A DNA stretch of 64,000 nt, taken from contig NC_135550.1 in assembly GCF_964340395.1 (NCBI RefSeq), forward strand, positions 12,758,408 through 12,822,407. The letters run 5' to 3'. The translations under genes were made by a program, and so were the position numbers. Below the pieces are notes generated by a model that had not been told where the DNA came from, did no database searches, and saw only the letters and a list, made by a program, of their open reading frames with translations. This DNA comes from Glandiceps talaboti. Taxonomy: Eukaryota > Hemichordata > Enteropneusta > Spengelidae. Below are positions 48,517 through 59,359 of this stretch, in pieces (the first letter of the stretch is position 1; every line of letters starts with the position of its first letter).

Positions 48517-51500
48517 CCAACCAACCAACCAACCAACCAATCAATCAAATTTTAAAACTTAAACTTCAATGGCACATGGTTAGACCACATACACTGTTAA
48601 TCAACCAAGTCTTCAGTTTCACTTTGAAAGAATCCTGGCTACTAGAGACGAGATACACGTCAAGTGCTAGTGAGTTTCAAAGTTTCAATTATTTGATATT
48701 CTTCTCTCCTTATTTTCACAACAAAATAAATTCTATTTTGACATTAGTAAGAGTAAAACAATCACAAGTCCTTTCGCATAGGGAGGATATGATACTTTCA
48801 ATACAAGTATCGATAGTACAAACTAGTTATGAACCCCACGCCTACCTGTGTTTTGAGGGATTCTGATGTGAGTTGTTGAGAATCTTAAATGCATCTTGTA
48901 TAGCTGTGTTCATATTATTGATGAAATCATTCAGTCCTTGGATAGCAGTCAACATATAGAAATAGTCTGGATGGTCTTCCTCCATGTACTTTAGGAGTTG
49001 CTGTAATGACAACAATACAAGAAACATTAAATGGCAGACATCTGGTATACGGACATTTCAATTTGTATCACCATCAACATAAAGACTGCCTAGTTAATTT
49101 CCATATACCCGATGGGCATGCAAGCCATTTGTGTTCTCCAAAGAAATCACATGTTTACAGTCATGGACTCTGTGCCATCCTGTAGTATCATAACATGAAT
49201 GAATGCAAAATCTGTTTATGTCACTCCAGGGATCTTTGTTTTGACATATTATAAGACATATACTTCCATAGTCACAGTGTTTCACAATTACAGTTTTCCA
49301 AACTTTCACCTTCAAGTTTCTATTTTAGTGATCTAAGACTGACAATTCGCAAGTAAAATATTACAGTAAAAGCCATAAAAAGCACTCTAAAGTGAGTAAA
49401 AATTCACTGTCAGGGGACTGTGTGCCCTCACAGCTATGACCACCCACCACTGTACATATAATATGGTGATTGCAATCTCATTACTTACCTTGAGTAGTAA
49501 GACATACTTTGGTATCCTCTGTAGCGGTGCTAACAGATAGGTAGCCAAACCTACATTACTACTATTCAGCTGGGACAGTTGTTTCTAATAATTAAACAAA
49601 AACAAATAAAGAAATACCACCACAATCACAATAAAAATATATGATACATGAATATGATTATGATATAATCTGTACAGGCACTTCTAGCTAGTATTACTGA
49701 ATTAAACCAATTTAGAAAGAGTGTATATTAATGTGATAGCATTTTTTGTAGGCCAGGGGCAATCAGTAAGATAATACAATGGGTGATTGTTAATTCTTAC
49801 ACACAGTGGTAGTACAGATTATATTGGCATGGTCATTGTATTTACATTTCAAACAGTATGTTTTTTATTCATTTCTGTCATTCATTGTTCCAACATCAGG
49901 CAAGATGTAATTTGTTTTAGGTGCATAGTATTATGATTGCAAACTTTTTACGAAAGATTTCTAGTACAAAACAACATGCCTATTGTAATCTAAGCTACCC
50001 CTGGTTAAGTAATCACCATTTGGCTACCCCAAACTTTCTGTTGAAAATATTAAGCTTGGACTCATGGTTAGACATTTAAAACGTTTGGTATATCACTATG
50101 TGAAGCATGTGTTGTCCCCTCACAGTATATCACCATGGTATCTGGAAGTGTGTAATGGTAAACACTGTACATCCATTGTAGCCATTGTGTGTACCATACT
50201 ATATAAGGTGAGGACTGCAGACAATGCAATGTACAATATATATATCTTGAATTCTACAATGCTTACCTTGAGGAATTTTCTAAATTTCTGTGACTGTTTA
50301 CTCCAGTGATTAATCATCTCAATAGAGTGTGGAAAATCAGTGACATAGTGACTGTAACACTGCAGTAAATCTCTCTGTAAAGTAACAATTAATAAATCAC
50401 GGTTCAAGTGGGTGACAAGTGACTACCTAAGTATGATGTGCATGTGTGATGTAGCACTACCAAGTAGACAATTCATCATGACAGTGTACCGACAGATAAT
50501 CAAGTCTGTAGTTTTGTATGTCGAGGTACAAAAATACTACTGACAGTAAATATAACGATGCCATGTAAAACTAGACAGTTTGGAGACTAAAATGTGTACC
50601 ACATGGAGGAAAGTGATGAGCTAGCTGAGGTGCTAACTACACTTGTATGTACTGGATAGTGACTAGAACAACCATTATATACTGAAACAACCATATCTAT
50701 ACTGAAAGACAACTTTTTTTTGTCTAGGTCAAAATTATAAACAAAAGTTTTCCTGTTAGTCCCACAAAGTAAAGGATAGGGGAAAAACTAAATGTTGGTG
50801 CATCACAAGAAATTGTTGAATGTGCATCACTGCCGCTGTCAAATTTGTTTAGAATGCTGACATAGAGAAAAGTCAAACAGAAGTGAATAAGTTAAATAGT
50901 GACAGTAATTTATAATGATATATTAGTACATTGGGCCGTAAAGAGGATGGGTAGAGGTTGAGTCGACTTACATTGCTGGGGTCAGTTAATCTGGCAAACA
51001 CATCTCCCAGCATACCATTGTACTTCCTGCTGTGGATTCTCTCCTCCAATTGTTTAAGAATCAGTGTATGTCTCTGATAGAACACACTTAGATAGGCTGG
51101 AAAGATGGCACTGCAAGGCAATCACAGTGTTTGTACAATGTAAGAACAGCTAGGCTTATAGTGTGCACAACATACATTTTTACACCAATTTAATTAAATC
51201 AAAGATAATACACTCCGTCAATGTATACATGCATACATGGTACCTTAGATTTGTGAATGTGATGTGATGTGATAACATAAACCTTAACTGCTTGAAGTCT
51301 ATTTGTTCACCTTTTCACTTTATATATATATTGACTGTATTTTGAAATAAAACTGATTAGACAGAAAATGTCACATTTCAAGATAGAAGTTTAACAATTT
51401 CATCAAATTATACTGACATCAAATCATATAATGTATATGAGGAGATTCACCGTATGATCTATACCAGTCCTGTAAATTGATTCTGATAATGTGTAGTCCT

Positions 51501-54500
51501 TTCAACTTACTTGACATCCCTTGCTGGTAGTATAGAAGACTGTCTTAAAGGAATAGCAAAGTTTTGTTCAAGAATGGAAAGACATGTCACATATCTCTTC
51601 TCTGTTTCCAGGATATCGACTGCTATTTCATGTCTCTTACTCTCTGCTATCAACTGTTTAGCTGGTGTGGATAGGTTTCTATTGATGCCGTCATGGCAAC
51701 CAAATGAACTGTTTCTCGATGCCCCAGAGCCCTGAAATAAAACAATATGGATCATACATGCAATGATATTGCATTGTGTCATCATGGTAGATGTTAAACT
51801 AGTCCCAGAGTTCCTTCAGCTCAAAAAAAATGCAACTGCAATGTTTCCTAATATCCTATATTTAGAAATGAAACAGATTACATTACATTACTTCTCATTA
51901 CATTTAACATTTACTGTATAGATACTGATGTAGCAGGGTCTATAAGTTTAGAATCTAGCCTAAAATAACAGAAGAACAATAATCTTATGTTTCCTACCTC
52001 ATTTCTGTTTTCTGGGATATTGTGTTGTTTTCTGAGTGTTGCTATTTCTTCTTCTTCATCCGATGAGATGTGTGACTTGACACACTTATTGTGTAATGAT
52101 TTACTAAGTGTTAAACTAAGAGTTGCTGCTTGGGTTATTGAGGAATCGGATTCATAGTTTAGATTATCATCAGTTGTAGTGAAGTCTGAATGGTAAGAAG
52201 AAAGATACAAACAAATCAAAATACACAGGTCTATGAAAGTTTTAGAATGTTTGACTTCATGGTAACGAAGACTTTCTTTTTCAAGAATTCATCAGAGTCA
52301 TCAGAAAATGAATACAACTTATAGTTATACAAGGTAATTAATGCTAGACATTCGCACCTCATTCCCATGGTAGCTGTGTGCATCATGTAAGAAATGCCAT
52401 ATATCTACAAAGTCTAAATCATTAAAAAGATCAGTTTGCAGGACGAAGTACACTATGACCATACAATTTCACAGTCACACACACAATGCAGGCAATATGC
52501 AAGAAAGTATAACTTAATATTCATGGTCCAGTTAACTTCTAAACAGAAAATAGTCTCCAGACAGTGTAGAACACAGTATTTGCAACAGTCTCTAGAGAAT
52601 CAAAACTTCTTGCTTGGATAATGTTGTACAAATGTGAATTTTTACAAAAGAAACTGGCTACGCTTTAATACCACTCACATCATGTGTGCTTCATAGGTAC
52701 AATAATGCGAGTACTTTTAAAAAATATCCAGTTAAAACTACACCTAAAGTGTTTAACTACACTCAGCTTGTGCCCAACTTTAACAGGACTGTGCCAACAA
52801 TGACAAATCTTTCAGTCAAATATCAGATCAACCATCTACTCACCAGCCAATGCTTTATTACTGTAAGATGATGGAGAGAGAGGCTGACTACTACTACTTT
52901 CTCCATCAGCTCTGTCACCAGGACGACCATCATGTTCTGTACTCTCTATATTCTTGTCTTTGTCATCTTTGTAATCACCGTCATTATCATGTGTAGTGTC
53001 ATCTGTTACTGTCACTTCTGGTCTAGGTGGAAGACTTCTTTTTTGATGACTTCTCCTGTTTGACAAAACAAATAAATCCATTTATCTAGTTATACATGTA
53101 CATGTACACTGCAGAATCTTACTTTTAAATGAATCCCTATATGTTCAGAATTAGTGTTCAAATCCAAAAATAAAATGAATTCTAAACTTGTTCTTACCTT
53201 AACTTTTCTGAAATACTTCCAGACTTTTCCAGTTCTTCTAACAATAAATCTCTTTCATACTGTAAATATTCTATTTGTTCCTTCATACTCTGCTGTGTTT
53301 CTGTGGTGAGTTGTAACTGTGCGTGAACTGTACCAAACTCAGTCTATGGTAGCAAACACATGTACACATAAAACATCAGTTTACAGTGCATAATTATTCT
53401 TTCTATTAGCCCTGTGTTACTTATTTGAAGCAGTGTGAACTTTTAGAAATTAAGAGAGAATAATGTATGACACATATCATGTGATTCAGTACACAATTAT
53501 AAATCATTATGCATAAATTATGAATATGTGAATAAATTATGTAAATTAGCCATCCCTCTATCCCTTGCATCCCTGACATTCCAAGGGAACACTGATTTAA
53601 CACAGATAAATACTTCTGAATCACTTTTGTGTGTATTACGCACACATTTGTTTAAATTGAATTAACTTTTTTTTTTGTGTCTCAAATTTTTAAAATTTAC
53701 TTAACTCTTTTTTTTTTCATTTGACCCTAAAGTCAGTTCATTTTTTTCATGTGTTATGTAATACATTTAAGATGCTGTTACAATCGCAAGAAATGTAGTC
53801 GAGTATAAAAGTCATCTACATTTGTAGTTGATATCACTAGAGGGCACTATATAGAGCATGGCATCTTTTCTAGCTAGTGTATCACTATTTCTCAAAGGGC
53901 TATCATTAACCTTGTTTGCTATTCAAGGTAATCCAAATCGGGCAACTGCAAAATTCATCATCGATTTCATTGATCATGGTGCCTTATCTTGTCTTGTTCT
54001 TGAACAGTAGGGAATTCTCTAGTTAATAGGAAGTCCATCTCATGCTAAATATACCAAATCCCATGGGTTGCATTTGAACTTGCTTGACAGTTGAAATTAA
54101 TACATATTAGGTATGAATCATGGCAGGCATAATGCAGTAGTGTACTTTTAAAACAGTCATTTATAAAACTTGCCTTTAATTCAGTGACAATCTGGACTAA
54201 CTCAGTAATTTGTTGCTGACATTCTTGTCTATTCTCTTCAATCTTTTCTTCAAGTCGTTGGTCATCTCGTTGGATGGAAGCCAGCTCCTGTAACGCCCCT
54301 GTAAAGCCATCTTTCATATCTTGTACTAACATATGTAACTGAAAATATGAATGAAAGAAAAGAAATAAGTAAATTATAATCAGCGTACTATCATCGTTCT
54401 TATAGTTACTGAAATGAAATGCACATGTATGACATAACGTCATGTAGAATTGCACCCCAGAAATGCATGTAAACTGTTTAAGCATTTTCTGTTACTTTGT

Positions 54501-56553
54501 TTAAGAAAACTCAAACCCGTGCACTCTCAGTTCAAATCAAGAAAACAAATAAGGGGCCACCATACAAATGGTTTAATTAATTTAGAGGTTACAATAATAT
54601 CTAGTCTGGATGCCACCGTGGTCTCAACGTGGTCTCTTAGTAAACCATGTCTGGTCAAACTGACTCAATCATAACCAAAAGAGAGATATCTGAGAGATTC
54701 GATGAAAGATAGTGCTAGACTAAACACTATCCAAATCAAATCATTTTAGAATCCAATATGGCTGCTGACTGTTAACTCTACATGTATGTAAAAATACAAG
54801 ATTGTCAATTTCCTTAACAAGACAGTGGACTCCAATTTTTTTTCTTTTTTCTTTCAAAAGGACCAGAAGCAAGCTTTCATATGTCACAGATAGGTGACAT
54901 TTTAAGAACTTATGATGTTCAGAGAAAATCATCCCAGAGACATTGTCTACATGTACATGTATACCGTAAGTAAACTTACAGCTAAAGAAGAATTGAACTG
55001 GTCAATAGGGAATAGTTTTCTAGGGATTCCCTAGAAACTGACCAGCATTACACCTTTGTGATGATAACCCCTTTTTGGATGTTTACACAGTATAGAAGTA
55101 GAAATTGAAACCAAAATATCAAAACAGCAAATATATCAGTTCATATACTGCAAGGAGAAAAATGATATATTGGTAAAAATTTTGGTTTATCTTTGTCCTG
55201 GGATAGACATACTCAAGGTCTACAAATATTAAACTACATGTAATTATTGATAATGAAATTCTTCCAACCCTGCCTTAATTACAGTATGGGTTTCTTCTTC
55301 AAAACATATTTTGAAGAAGAAAAAAAATTCCTTTCTAAGCCATAAATGTCTATTCACTATATGTATTGCATAAATCTAGATTATATATATGCACAAATGG
55401 AAACTCAGTGACAATGAAATATACAAATACATTTGGTAGTTCTTCAAGGCTATGATGTCGATTCTTTGACAAATATAAATAATGCATGTACACAATGTAA
55501 TGTTTCCTCCACACGGCACGGTATGTATGGATTCCCTAGAAACCAGATCAGACTGTTATAATAGTACTAATTACAGGTAGATCATCTTACTAGGCATGGA
55601 TAGCCATGTGGAACTGAAAACTGCACACATGACATCACCATTACAAGGTGGGATACAAGCATGTATATATCCACTTTTGGGAAATAATGAATGTGGTCAT
55701 GTTATTTGAAAGGTGAAAGAAACCCAAATGTCAACATTATTGTAGATGTCATTGGAAATATTCTGTACTTTCATGTAATTCTTATATTATGTTATTAATA
55801 TGCAAATGATCTTATGAATATGCAAATGATGTAGTGTTCTCATGGCAAAAGAAACCCAACAGTTACATGTACATGTACATTGTAGCGGTCATTTGAAATG
55901 ATTTAATATAATATATAAATATTCAGCAAATTCATACACAAAGTGTGTGTTTATGGTAGTTATTTGACACTTTCTTTATGAATATACAAATGCATGCAAG
56001 TAATATAATCCGCAGGTAAAAGAAACGAAAACTGTCAAACTGAAGCTGTATTGGCAAGGGAAATGTTCTGTAATTTCATACGATTTGAAGCAATGTTAGT
56101 GTTTCTCCTGATTAGAAAACATAAAGATACTAATTATTTTAATAATTATTCATAAAACAGGAAATAAATACACTTTTTTCCTTTCTTTTCAGAATGAACC
56201 TTATACAGTGGTTCATATCATGTGTGCTTTATAGTCCCATACTCTATATGTATATGTGTTTATGATAATGAGATCATGAATATGCAAATGATCAAAGGCA
56301 TGACACTGTTATAAATCAATCATGTTGGCCTTGACATGACAATATCAACAAAACTTTAGAGGACAGCACTGAGAATACTTAAGGGATATAAATGCCTATG
56401 TAATTCAGCAATTGTACCCCCCCCCCCCCCCTCTTAGTCTTACTAAAAGTTGTTGATTGCATTAAGGATTACGTACTAAAAACCTACCTGTAATCTATTA
56501 AATCTGCACCCAGAAATTATTGTTTGTCCTTGATTCACAGTTTTGCTAGACAT
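42268..56553 (-). CDS. ARHGEF33: Rho guanine nucleotide exchange factor, ARHGEF33-like, 14 exons
   Basis: Exons 56553-56488, 54338-54174, 53343-53198, 53055-52844, 52185-51998, 51731-51511, 51110-50972, 50374-50267, 49584-49489, 49000-48846, 47680-47495, 46736-45624, 44781-44758 and 42430-42268 join to 2982 nt (993 residues and a stop) with every phase matching. A coiled coil (about 23-125) precedes an acidic/serine linker, a DH domain (about 293-485, ILETEKRYV, GMLGDVF, QRIPKYVLLL) and a long basic tail. DH domains load GTP on Rho-family GTPases. There is no PH domain after the DH, as in vertebrate ARHGEF33. Further matches to that protein are an N-terminal KxGFTxAxQELxxIQ segment, DHPDY in the last DH helices, and a C-terminal RxSxRxxFxKR basic end. 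The orthology call is from recalled family sequence. Target GTPase unknown; cytoplasmic action is expected. Confidence 0.88.
42539..42561. repeat. Poly-G run (23 nt)
   Basis: Uninterrupted G run on the plus strand (C-rich on the transcribed RhoGEF sense strand), about 110 bp upstream of the exon 14 acceptor, inside the last intron. Confidence 0.95.
43047..43380. mobile_element. Probable fold-back (MITE-like) element
   Basis: Left end CACTGGTAATCCACCCTTCGG... is mirrored by the right end, whose reverse complement reads CACCCTGGTAGTTGAGCCTTCGG. Both arms continue through AGATAGACACAAACT. The arms are about 50 bp long and diverged, and the length (about 333 bp) is similar to the element at 60,024. 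No open frame. It lies in the last RhoGEF introns. Confidence 0.5.
44758..44781 (-). CDS. ARHGEF33: RhoGEF exon 13: 24-nt microexon
   Basis: Acceptor CATCTTCTCTAG, 24 nt, donor GTAAGT. Entering and leaving in phase 2, it adds eight residues (net insertion after KR: SEPVTGSE, with Glu replacing the junction Arg). Exons 12 and 14 are also compatible without it, so it may be an alternatively included microexon. The splice signals are better than expected by chance, but inclusion is inference. Confidence 0.55.
45624..46736 (-). CDS. ARHGEF33: RhoGEF exon 12: long disordered basic tail (371 codons)
   Basis: 1113 nt open throughout in the frame set by its neighbours (acceptor TTTTCAG, donor AG/GTAAGT). 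The sequence is polar and low in hydrophobics. It contains basic clusters (QIRKRRKDKSHGRSRHK; KNKNKPTKYRQK), a glutamine/glutamate-rich helix (RAEQVRREQLEKEQQMYQREQ) and proline-directed sites (RSKTPVSMGR, RSKTPTQE) that suit phosphorylation by proline-directed kinases. It ends LRNSLRTIFFKRR, resembling the basic C-terminal motif of vertebrate ARHGEF33. Confidence 0.88.
46838..46892. repeat. Poly-C-rich tract
   Basis: About 55 bp almost purely C with a few A (plus strand), about 100 bp upstream of the exon 12 acceptor, in intron 11 of the RhoGEF gene. Confidence 0.9.
47495..47680 (-). CDS. ARHGEF33: RhoGEF exon 11: serine/aspartate-rich linker
   Basis: Acceptor AATGTAG, donor CAG/GTAATG. 186 nt entering and leaving in phase 2. 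It encodes DSDVSQLSSMSSSS, then KDSGVHSMGPS and an acidic DDIDLDFDLDQLLPDNG stretch directly after the DH domain, where a PH domain would stand in most Dbl-family GEFs. Confidence 0.85.
48474..48546. repeat. (AATC)n/(AACC)n microsatellite
   Basis: About 70 bp of AATC turning to AACC tetranucleotide, in intron 10 of the RhoGEF gene. Confidence 0.95.
48846..49000 (-). CDS. ARHGEF33: RhoGEF exon 10: C-terminal DH helices
   Basis: Acceptor CATTACAG, donor CAG/GTAGGC. It begins QLLKYMEEDHPDYFYM in phase 0 and ends in phase 2. DHPDY followed by a long amphipathic helix (LTAIQGLNDFINNMN) is the end of the DH fold and closely resembles EHPDYY in vertebrate ARHGEF33. Confidence 0.9.
49489..49584 (-). 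CDS. ARHGEF33: RhoGEF exon 9: DH core CR3 (QRIPKY)
   Basis: 96 nt, both borders in phase 0, donor AAG/GTAAGT. It encodes KQLSQLNSSNVGLATYLLAP followed by LQRIPKYVLLLK. The P-x-Q-R-(I/V)-x-(K/R)-Y segment is the most conserved part of DH domains and contacts the switch regions of the GTPase. All expected residues are present. Confidence 0.92.
50267..50374 (-). CDS. ARHGEF33: RhoGEF exon 8: middle DH helices
   Basis: 108 nt, phase 0 at both ends, acceptor ACTTTACAG, donor AAG/GTAAGC. It encodes RDLLQCYSHYVTDFPHSIEM, then a basic helix (KQSQKFRKFLK). YxxYVxxFPxSI is the usual DH segment before the QRIPKY helix. Confidence 0.9.
50972..51110 (-). CDS. ARHGEF33: RhoGEF exon 7: DH helices
   Basis: Enters in phase 2 (Asn completed) and leaves in phase 0, donor AAT/GTAAGT. 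It encodes AIFPAYLSVFYQRHTLILKQ, LEERI and GMLGDVFARLTDPSN. IFPxxxxxxxxHxxxLxxLExR and the GxLGDVF segment are characteristic of DH domains. Confidence 0.9.
51511..51731 (-). CDS. ARHGEF33: RhoGEF exon 6: start of the DH domain (CR1)
   Basis: Acceptor TTTATTTCAG, donor AA/GTAAGT; phase 0 in, phase 2 out. After a polar linker it encodes HEIAVDILETEKRYVTCLSI, whose ILETEKRYV is conserved region 1 of DH domains. The glutamate in this segment contacts the GTPase switch I in known Dbl proteins. Confidence 0.92.
51998..52185 (-). CDS. ARHGEF33: RhoGEF exon 5: acidic/serine linker
   Basis: Acceptor ACCATTCAG, donor GAG/GTAGGA; phase 1 in, phase 0 out. It encodes DFTTTDDNLNYESDSS, then a helix and HISSDEEEEIATLRKQ. 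No domain; probably a flexible, phosphorylatable linker. Confidence 0.85.
52844..53055 (-). CDS. ARHGEF33: RhoGEF exon 4: linker, proline and acidic
   Basis: Acceptor CAAACAG, donor GCTG/GTGAGT; phase 2 in, phase 1 out. It begins RSHQKRSLPPRPEVTV (an LPPRP motif that could bind SH3 domains), continues with an Asp/Lys-rich charged run and ends in serine-rich SSSSQPLSPSSYS. Confidence 0.85.
53198..53343 (-). CDS. ARHGEF33: RhoGEF exon 3: second half of the coiled coil
   Basis: Acceptor CTACCATAG, donor AG/GTAAGA; phase 0 in, phase 2 out. TEFGTVHAQLQLTTETQQ, MKEQIEYLQYERDLLLEELE and the following residues show heptad spacing of leucine, isoleucine and tyrosine. The intron upstream uses a GC donor. 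Confidence 0.85.
54174..54338 (-). CDS. ARHGEF33: RhoGEF exon 2: N-terminal coiled coil
   Basis: Acceptor ATATTTTCAG, phase 0 at both ends, donor AAG/GCAAGT (GC instead of GT). It encodes LHMLVQDMKDGFTGALQE, LASIQRDDQRLEEKIEE and QQITELVQIVTELK. The KxGFTxAxQELxxIQ pattern is also present near the N-terminus of vertebrate ARHGEF33, the main reason for the ortholog call. Confidence 0.88.
54339..56487 (-). other. RhoGEF intron 1 (2.15 kb) with degenerate repeats and octamer motifs
   Basis: It holds no recognised exon. From about 55.6 to 56.3 kb, diverged repeats of AAAGAAAC..., TGTAATTTCAT and TATGAATATGCAAATGAT-like segments recur. Exact ATGCAAAT octamers (the consensus for POU/Oct factors) lie at 55,800-55,807, 55,820-55,827 and 56,282-56,289. 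A poly-C run lies at about 56,417-56,432. Confidence 0.5.
56488..56553 (-). CDS. ARHGEF33: RhoGEF exon 1 (first certain coding exon)
   Basis: ATG with A at -3 and an in-frame TGA 15 nt upstream; 22 codons (MSSKTVNQGQTI...RFNRLQ), donor CAG/GTAGGT in phase 0. Position and length match the short start of vertebrate ARHGEF33 before its coiled coil. An AG lies one base before the ATG (ATATAG/A), so the segment could also be an internal exon joined to the candidate exons further upstream. Confidence 0.7.
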
Positions 56554-57152
56554 TCTATATTGACATCATTACAATGCAAACAATTAAGACATCAAATTAA
56601 TCTATGATGGTCCAATATCATATACTGGGGGCTAGTTGAGTCAAGTGACAAAAACCTATTGTCTTTTCTCTTCTTTACATGTATATCATCCATCCATCCA
56701 TCCATGTACATTGTATTATCATTTGTTATTAACTCTTGCTTCATTCTCTTTCTTCCCATCATTCCCATTTTTCAGTTCAGGGACATTGCACTATCAAGAT
56801 GAAGTCAAGCATTTCCTACATGCCACACGTATTCCTATTCCCATGTCCTTATTTTCCATATTTGTGCATGGTTAATGAAGCAGGCTCTTACCCAATGCAT
56901 CATTGGATTTCACTACTATTATCTCTTTTCTATCTTGATACTAGTATAAAGTTGAGAATGAGGCTATTGGATATTTTCTTAATTTATGTACACATATTAT
57001 AGTAGCTGAGCATTTGTTCCTAGAATTCTGAAGTGATAAAACCGTTAACGAGAATATCTGAACAAAAAAAACTTTGTTCTGAAGTCTTGACACATCTTAT
57101 CACTCATGTCAAAACCATTCTAGGTATATCTCTCTCTAGCGTATACAGCAGG

Positions 57153-57244
57153 TACACACATACACACACACATACACATACACACTGTAACAAGTATACA
57201 CTAATACATGCACACACACATTTGTACCTGTACACACCTTCCTC

Positions 57245-57275
<31 letters not shown>
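57153..57275. repeat. (CA)n-rich microsatellite patches
   Basis: Interrupted CA/CATA repeats at about 57,155-57,185 and pure (CA)n at about 57,245-57,273. Confidence 0.85.
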
Positions 57276-57988
57276 CAGTATCTGTCAAGATCTATGTGTT
57301 GAAAATATTGTCAAGATCCATGCAAAACATGAACAGCAGTATGTTATACAAATGGGCATTTGTTTTAACTATGTACAATGTACATGTACACCAAATGTAC
57401 ATGTAGTGAACTGGGGGAAAGTTTAAAGTGACTTTCACAGTGATAAAGGCCACTTTACATGTAACTCCATCCACACAATAGATGTAAGTTTCAAATCAAT
57501 GGTACAAATGTACATGTATATCTTACATGTAATATGTGACATGTATGCTGTTCCTTGATACATATAAAAAAGCATGCACCTTATGTTATTAATATGGTCT
57601 GACAATTAGAGCCGTTGTTTTTACTTTATATTATCACATAATATCTAGACACACATTACTGTAATCCCATTTTTAGTGGTTTTCAGATCTCCCTCATTTG
57701 TCAACCTTACAGGGTAAATCCTCTAAAAACATGTCATAATCTGGCACCACATCTCTAATATGAGTTTGTGACTCTAACAAAGACCATTAATCAATTAAAG
57801 TGAATCACTACTTTAGTACTCTAAATCAAAGCAAACAAATGAACAAATGATTTTTGGTACAAAATATATAAATGTATGCGACTCATCAATCGTATCCTCT
57901 ATAGAATACCATGGTAAAAAAAAAACTATTTTCTTTGGATTGGAAATTATGGATTTCACTAAGAGCCTTTCTGAGCTACATGGTAACA

Positions 57989-58617
57989 GGACAACTGCCC
58001 CCCGGACAACTGCCCCCCGGACAATTGCCCCCAAAGGACAACTGCCCCCCCCCCCCCCCCCCCCGGACAATTGCCCCCGAAGGACAACTGCCCCCCGGAC
58101 AATTGCCCCCCGGACAACTGCCCCCCGAAGGACAATTGCCCCCCCGACAACTGCCCCCCGGACTACTGCCCCTGAACAAAAAAAAACTAGTATTACAGAT
58201 GTACGGGTTTGTCATTCATTAAAAAGTCACCGTCGGCAACTTACCGCCGCAATTTGCGTACATTATACTCACTAAACACAAACACGAAGTCATTTTTTTA
58301 CTGGAAAAGATTTATTTATTATCAGTTCAATACAAAATATACAGGTTACAAGATAGAAAACGAGTCAAAAGTAGAAAAAATAATATAATTGTCGTAACAA
58401 TTATCACAGATGACAATAGAGTAGAATGTGCATATAAATTATGTGAATTACAGCGGTAAGTTAAAGCATCATGCCGACTTTTATAACAATTATCACAGAT
58501 AACAATAGAGTAAAACATGTGAATGTAGTGAGTATAATGTATGCAAATTGCGGCAGTAAGTTTTTTTTCGTTAGGGGGCAGTAGTCCGAGAGGCAGTTGT
58601 CCTTCGGGGGCAGTTGT

Positions 58618-58699
<82 letters not shown>

Positions 58700-58860
58700 A
58701 TTGTCCGGGGGGCAGTTGTCCTTCGGGGGCAGTTGTCCGGGGGGCAATTGTCCGGGGGGCAGTTGTCCTTCGGGGGCAATTGTCCGGGGGGCAGTTGTCC
58801 TTCGGGGGCAATTGTCCGGGGCAATTGTCCGGGGGGCAGTTGTCCGGGGGGCAGTTGTCC
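57989..58860. repeat. Inverted repeat carrying a 15-bp GC-rich minisatellite and a 78-nt G run
   Basis: The left arm (57,989-58,187) is built from GGACAACTGCCCCCC / GGACAATTGCCCCC units; the right arm (58,574-58,860) is the reverse complement of the same units. The homology continues inward: CTTACCGCCGCAATTTGCGTAC at about 58,240 matches, inverted, GTATGCAAATTGCGGCAGTAAG near 58,541-58,562, and TATACTCACT is matched too. The left arm has an 18-base C run and the right arm an uninterrupted G run (58,620-58,697). The roughly 240-bp spacer holds two tandem copies of a CAATTATCACAGAT-ACAATAGAGTA segment. Open frames (poly-Gly, poly-Pro) are not genes. Confidence 0.85.
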
Positions 58861-59321
58861 TAGAATCGAGCTACATATGTAGTCTAAATGATAGCAGTTA
58901 TTTGATACATTTACATAAAATTATGTATTACCATGATCTGTATAATGTATATTGGAAAATGGACAATGACATACACGTATGTTGTTGGGTTGTTTTCAGC
59001 AAAATTAAAGTGTACACTGTAATTAATCAAAATACTGTGAAGTGTACATGTTAGCTAGGGTAGACAGAATCAAATCAATAGAAATGTTCAAGGGAAGTTG
59101 TTGGTTCTTCAATATGTACAACTGTACATTGACGAAACAACAACTTTCATTGAACATTTTATACTCATAATCACTGGATATTTTGTGTTAAAATCTGAAC
59201 CCTTGACTTCAATTTGGCAAAATGAAGAAATGTCAATTTTACCCTATACATCAAGATTAAAAGTATAAATGTATGCAATCAAAGGCAGTCTTGTATTAAA
59301 GGTAGAAGATAGAACTCTTAC

Positions 59322-59359
59322 TCTTTGATAAATGAACAAACAGTAGCTGCAGTGCATGT
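59322..59359 (-). other. Candidate exon E of a 5' extension or separate gene
   Basis: 38 nt between AG (GACATAAG) and donor GA/GTAAGA, open in the frame set by candidate exon D (TCTAATVCSFIK). It leaves in phase 2, which matches entry into the RhoGEF exon at 56,554 (one base before its ATG). Very short; weak on its own. Confidence 0.35.

Noticed and set aside
57813-59054. Proline-rich and glycine-rich proteins on both strands, glycine run over 25 residues
   Set aside because: They follow the C/G minisatellite and the G run, and exist in several frames at once.
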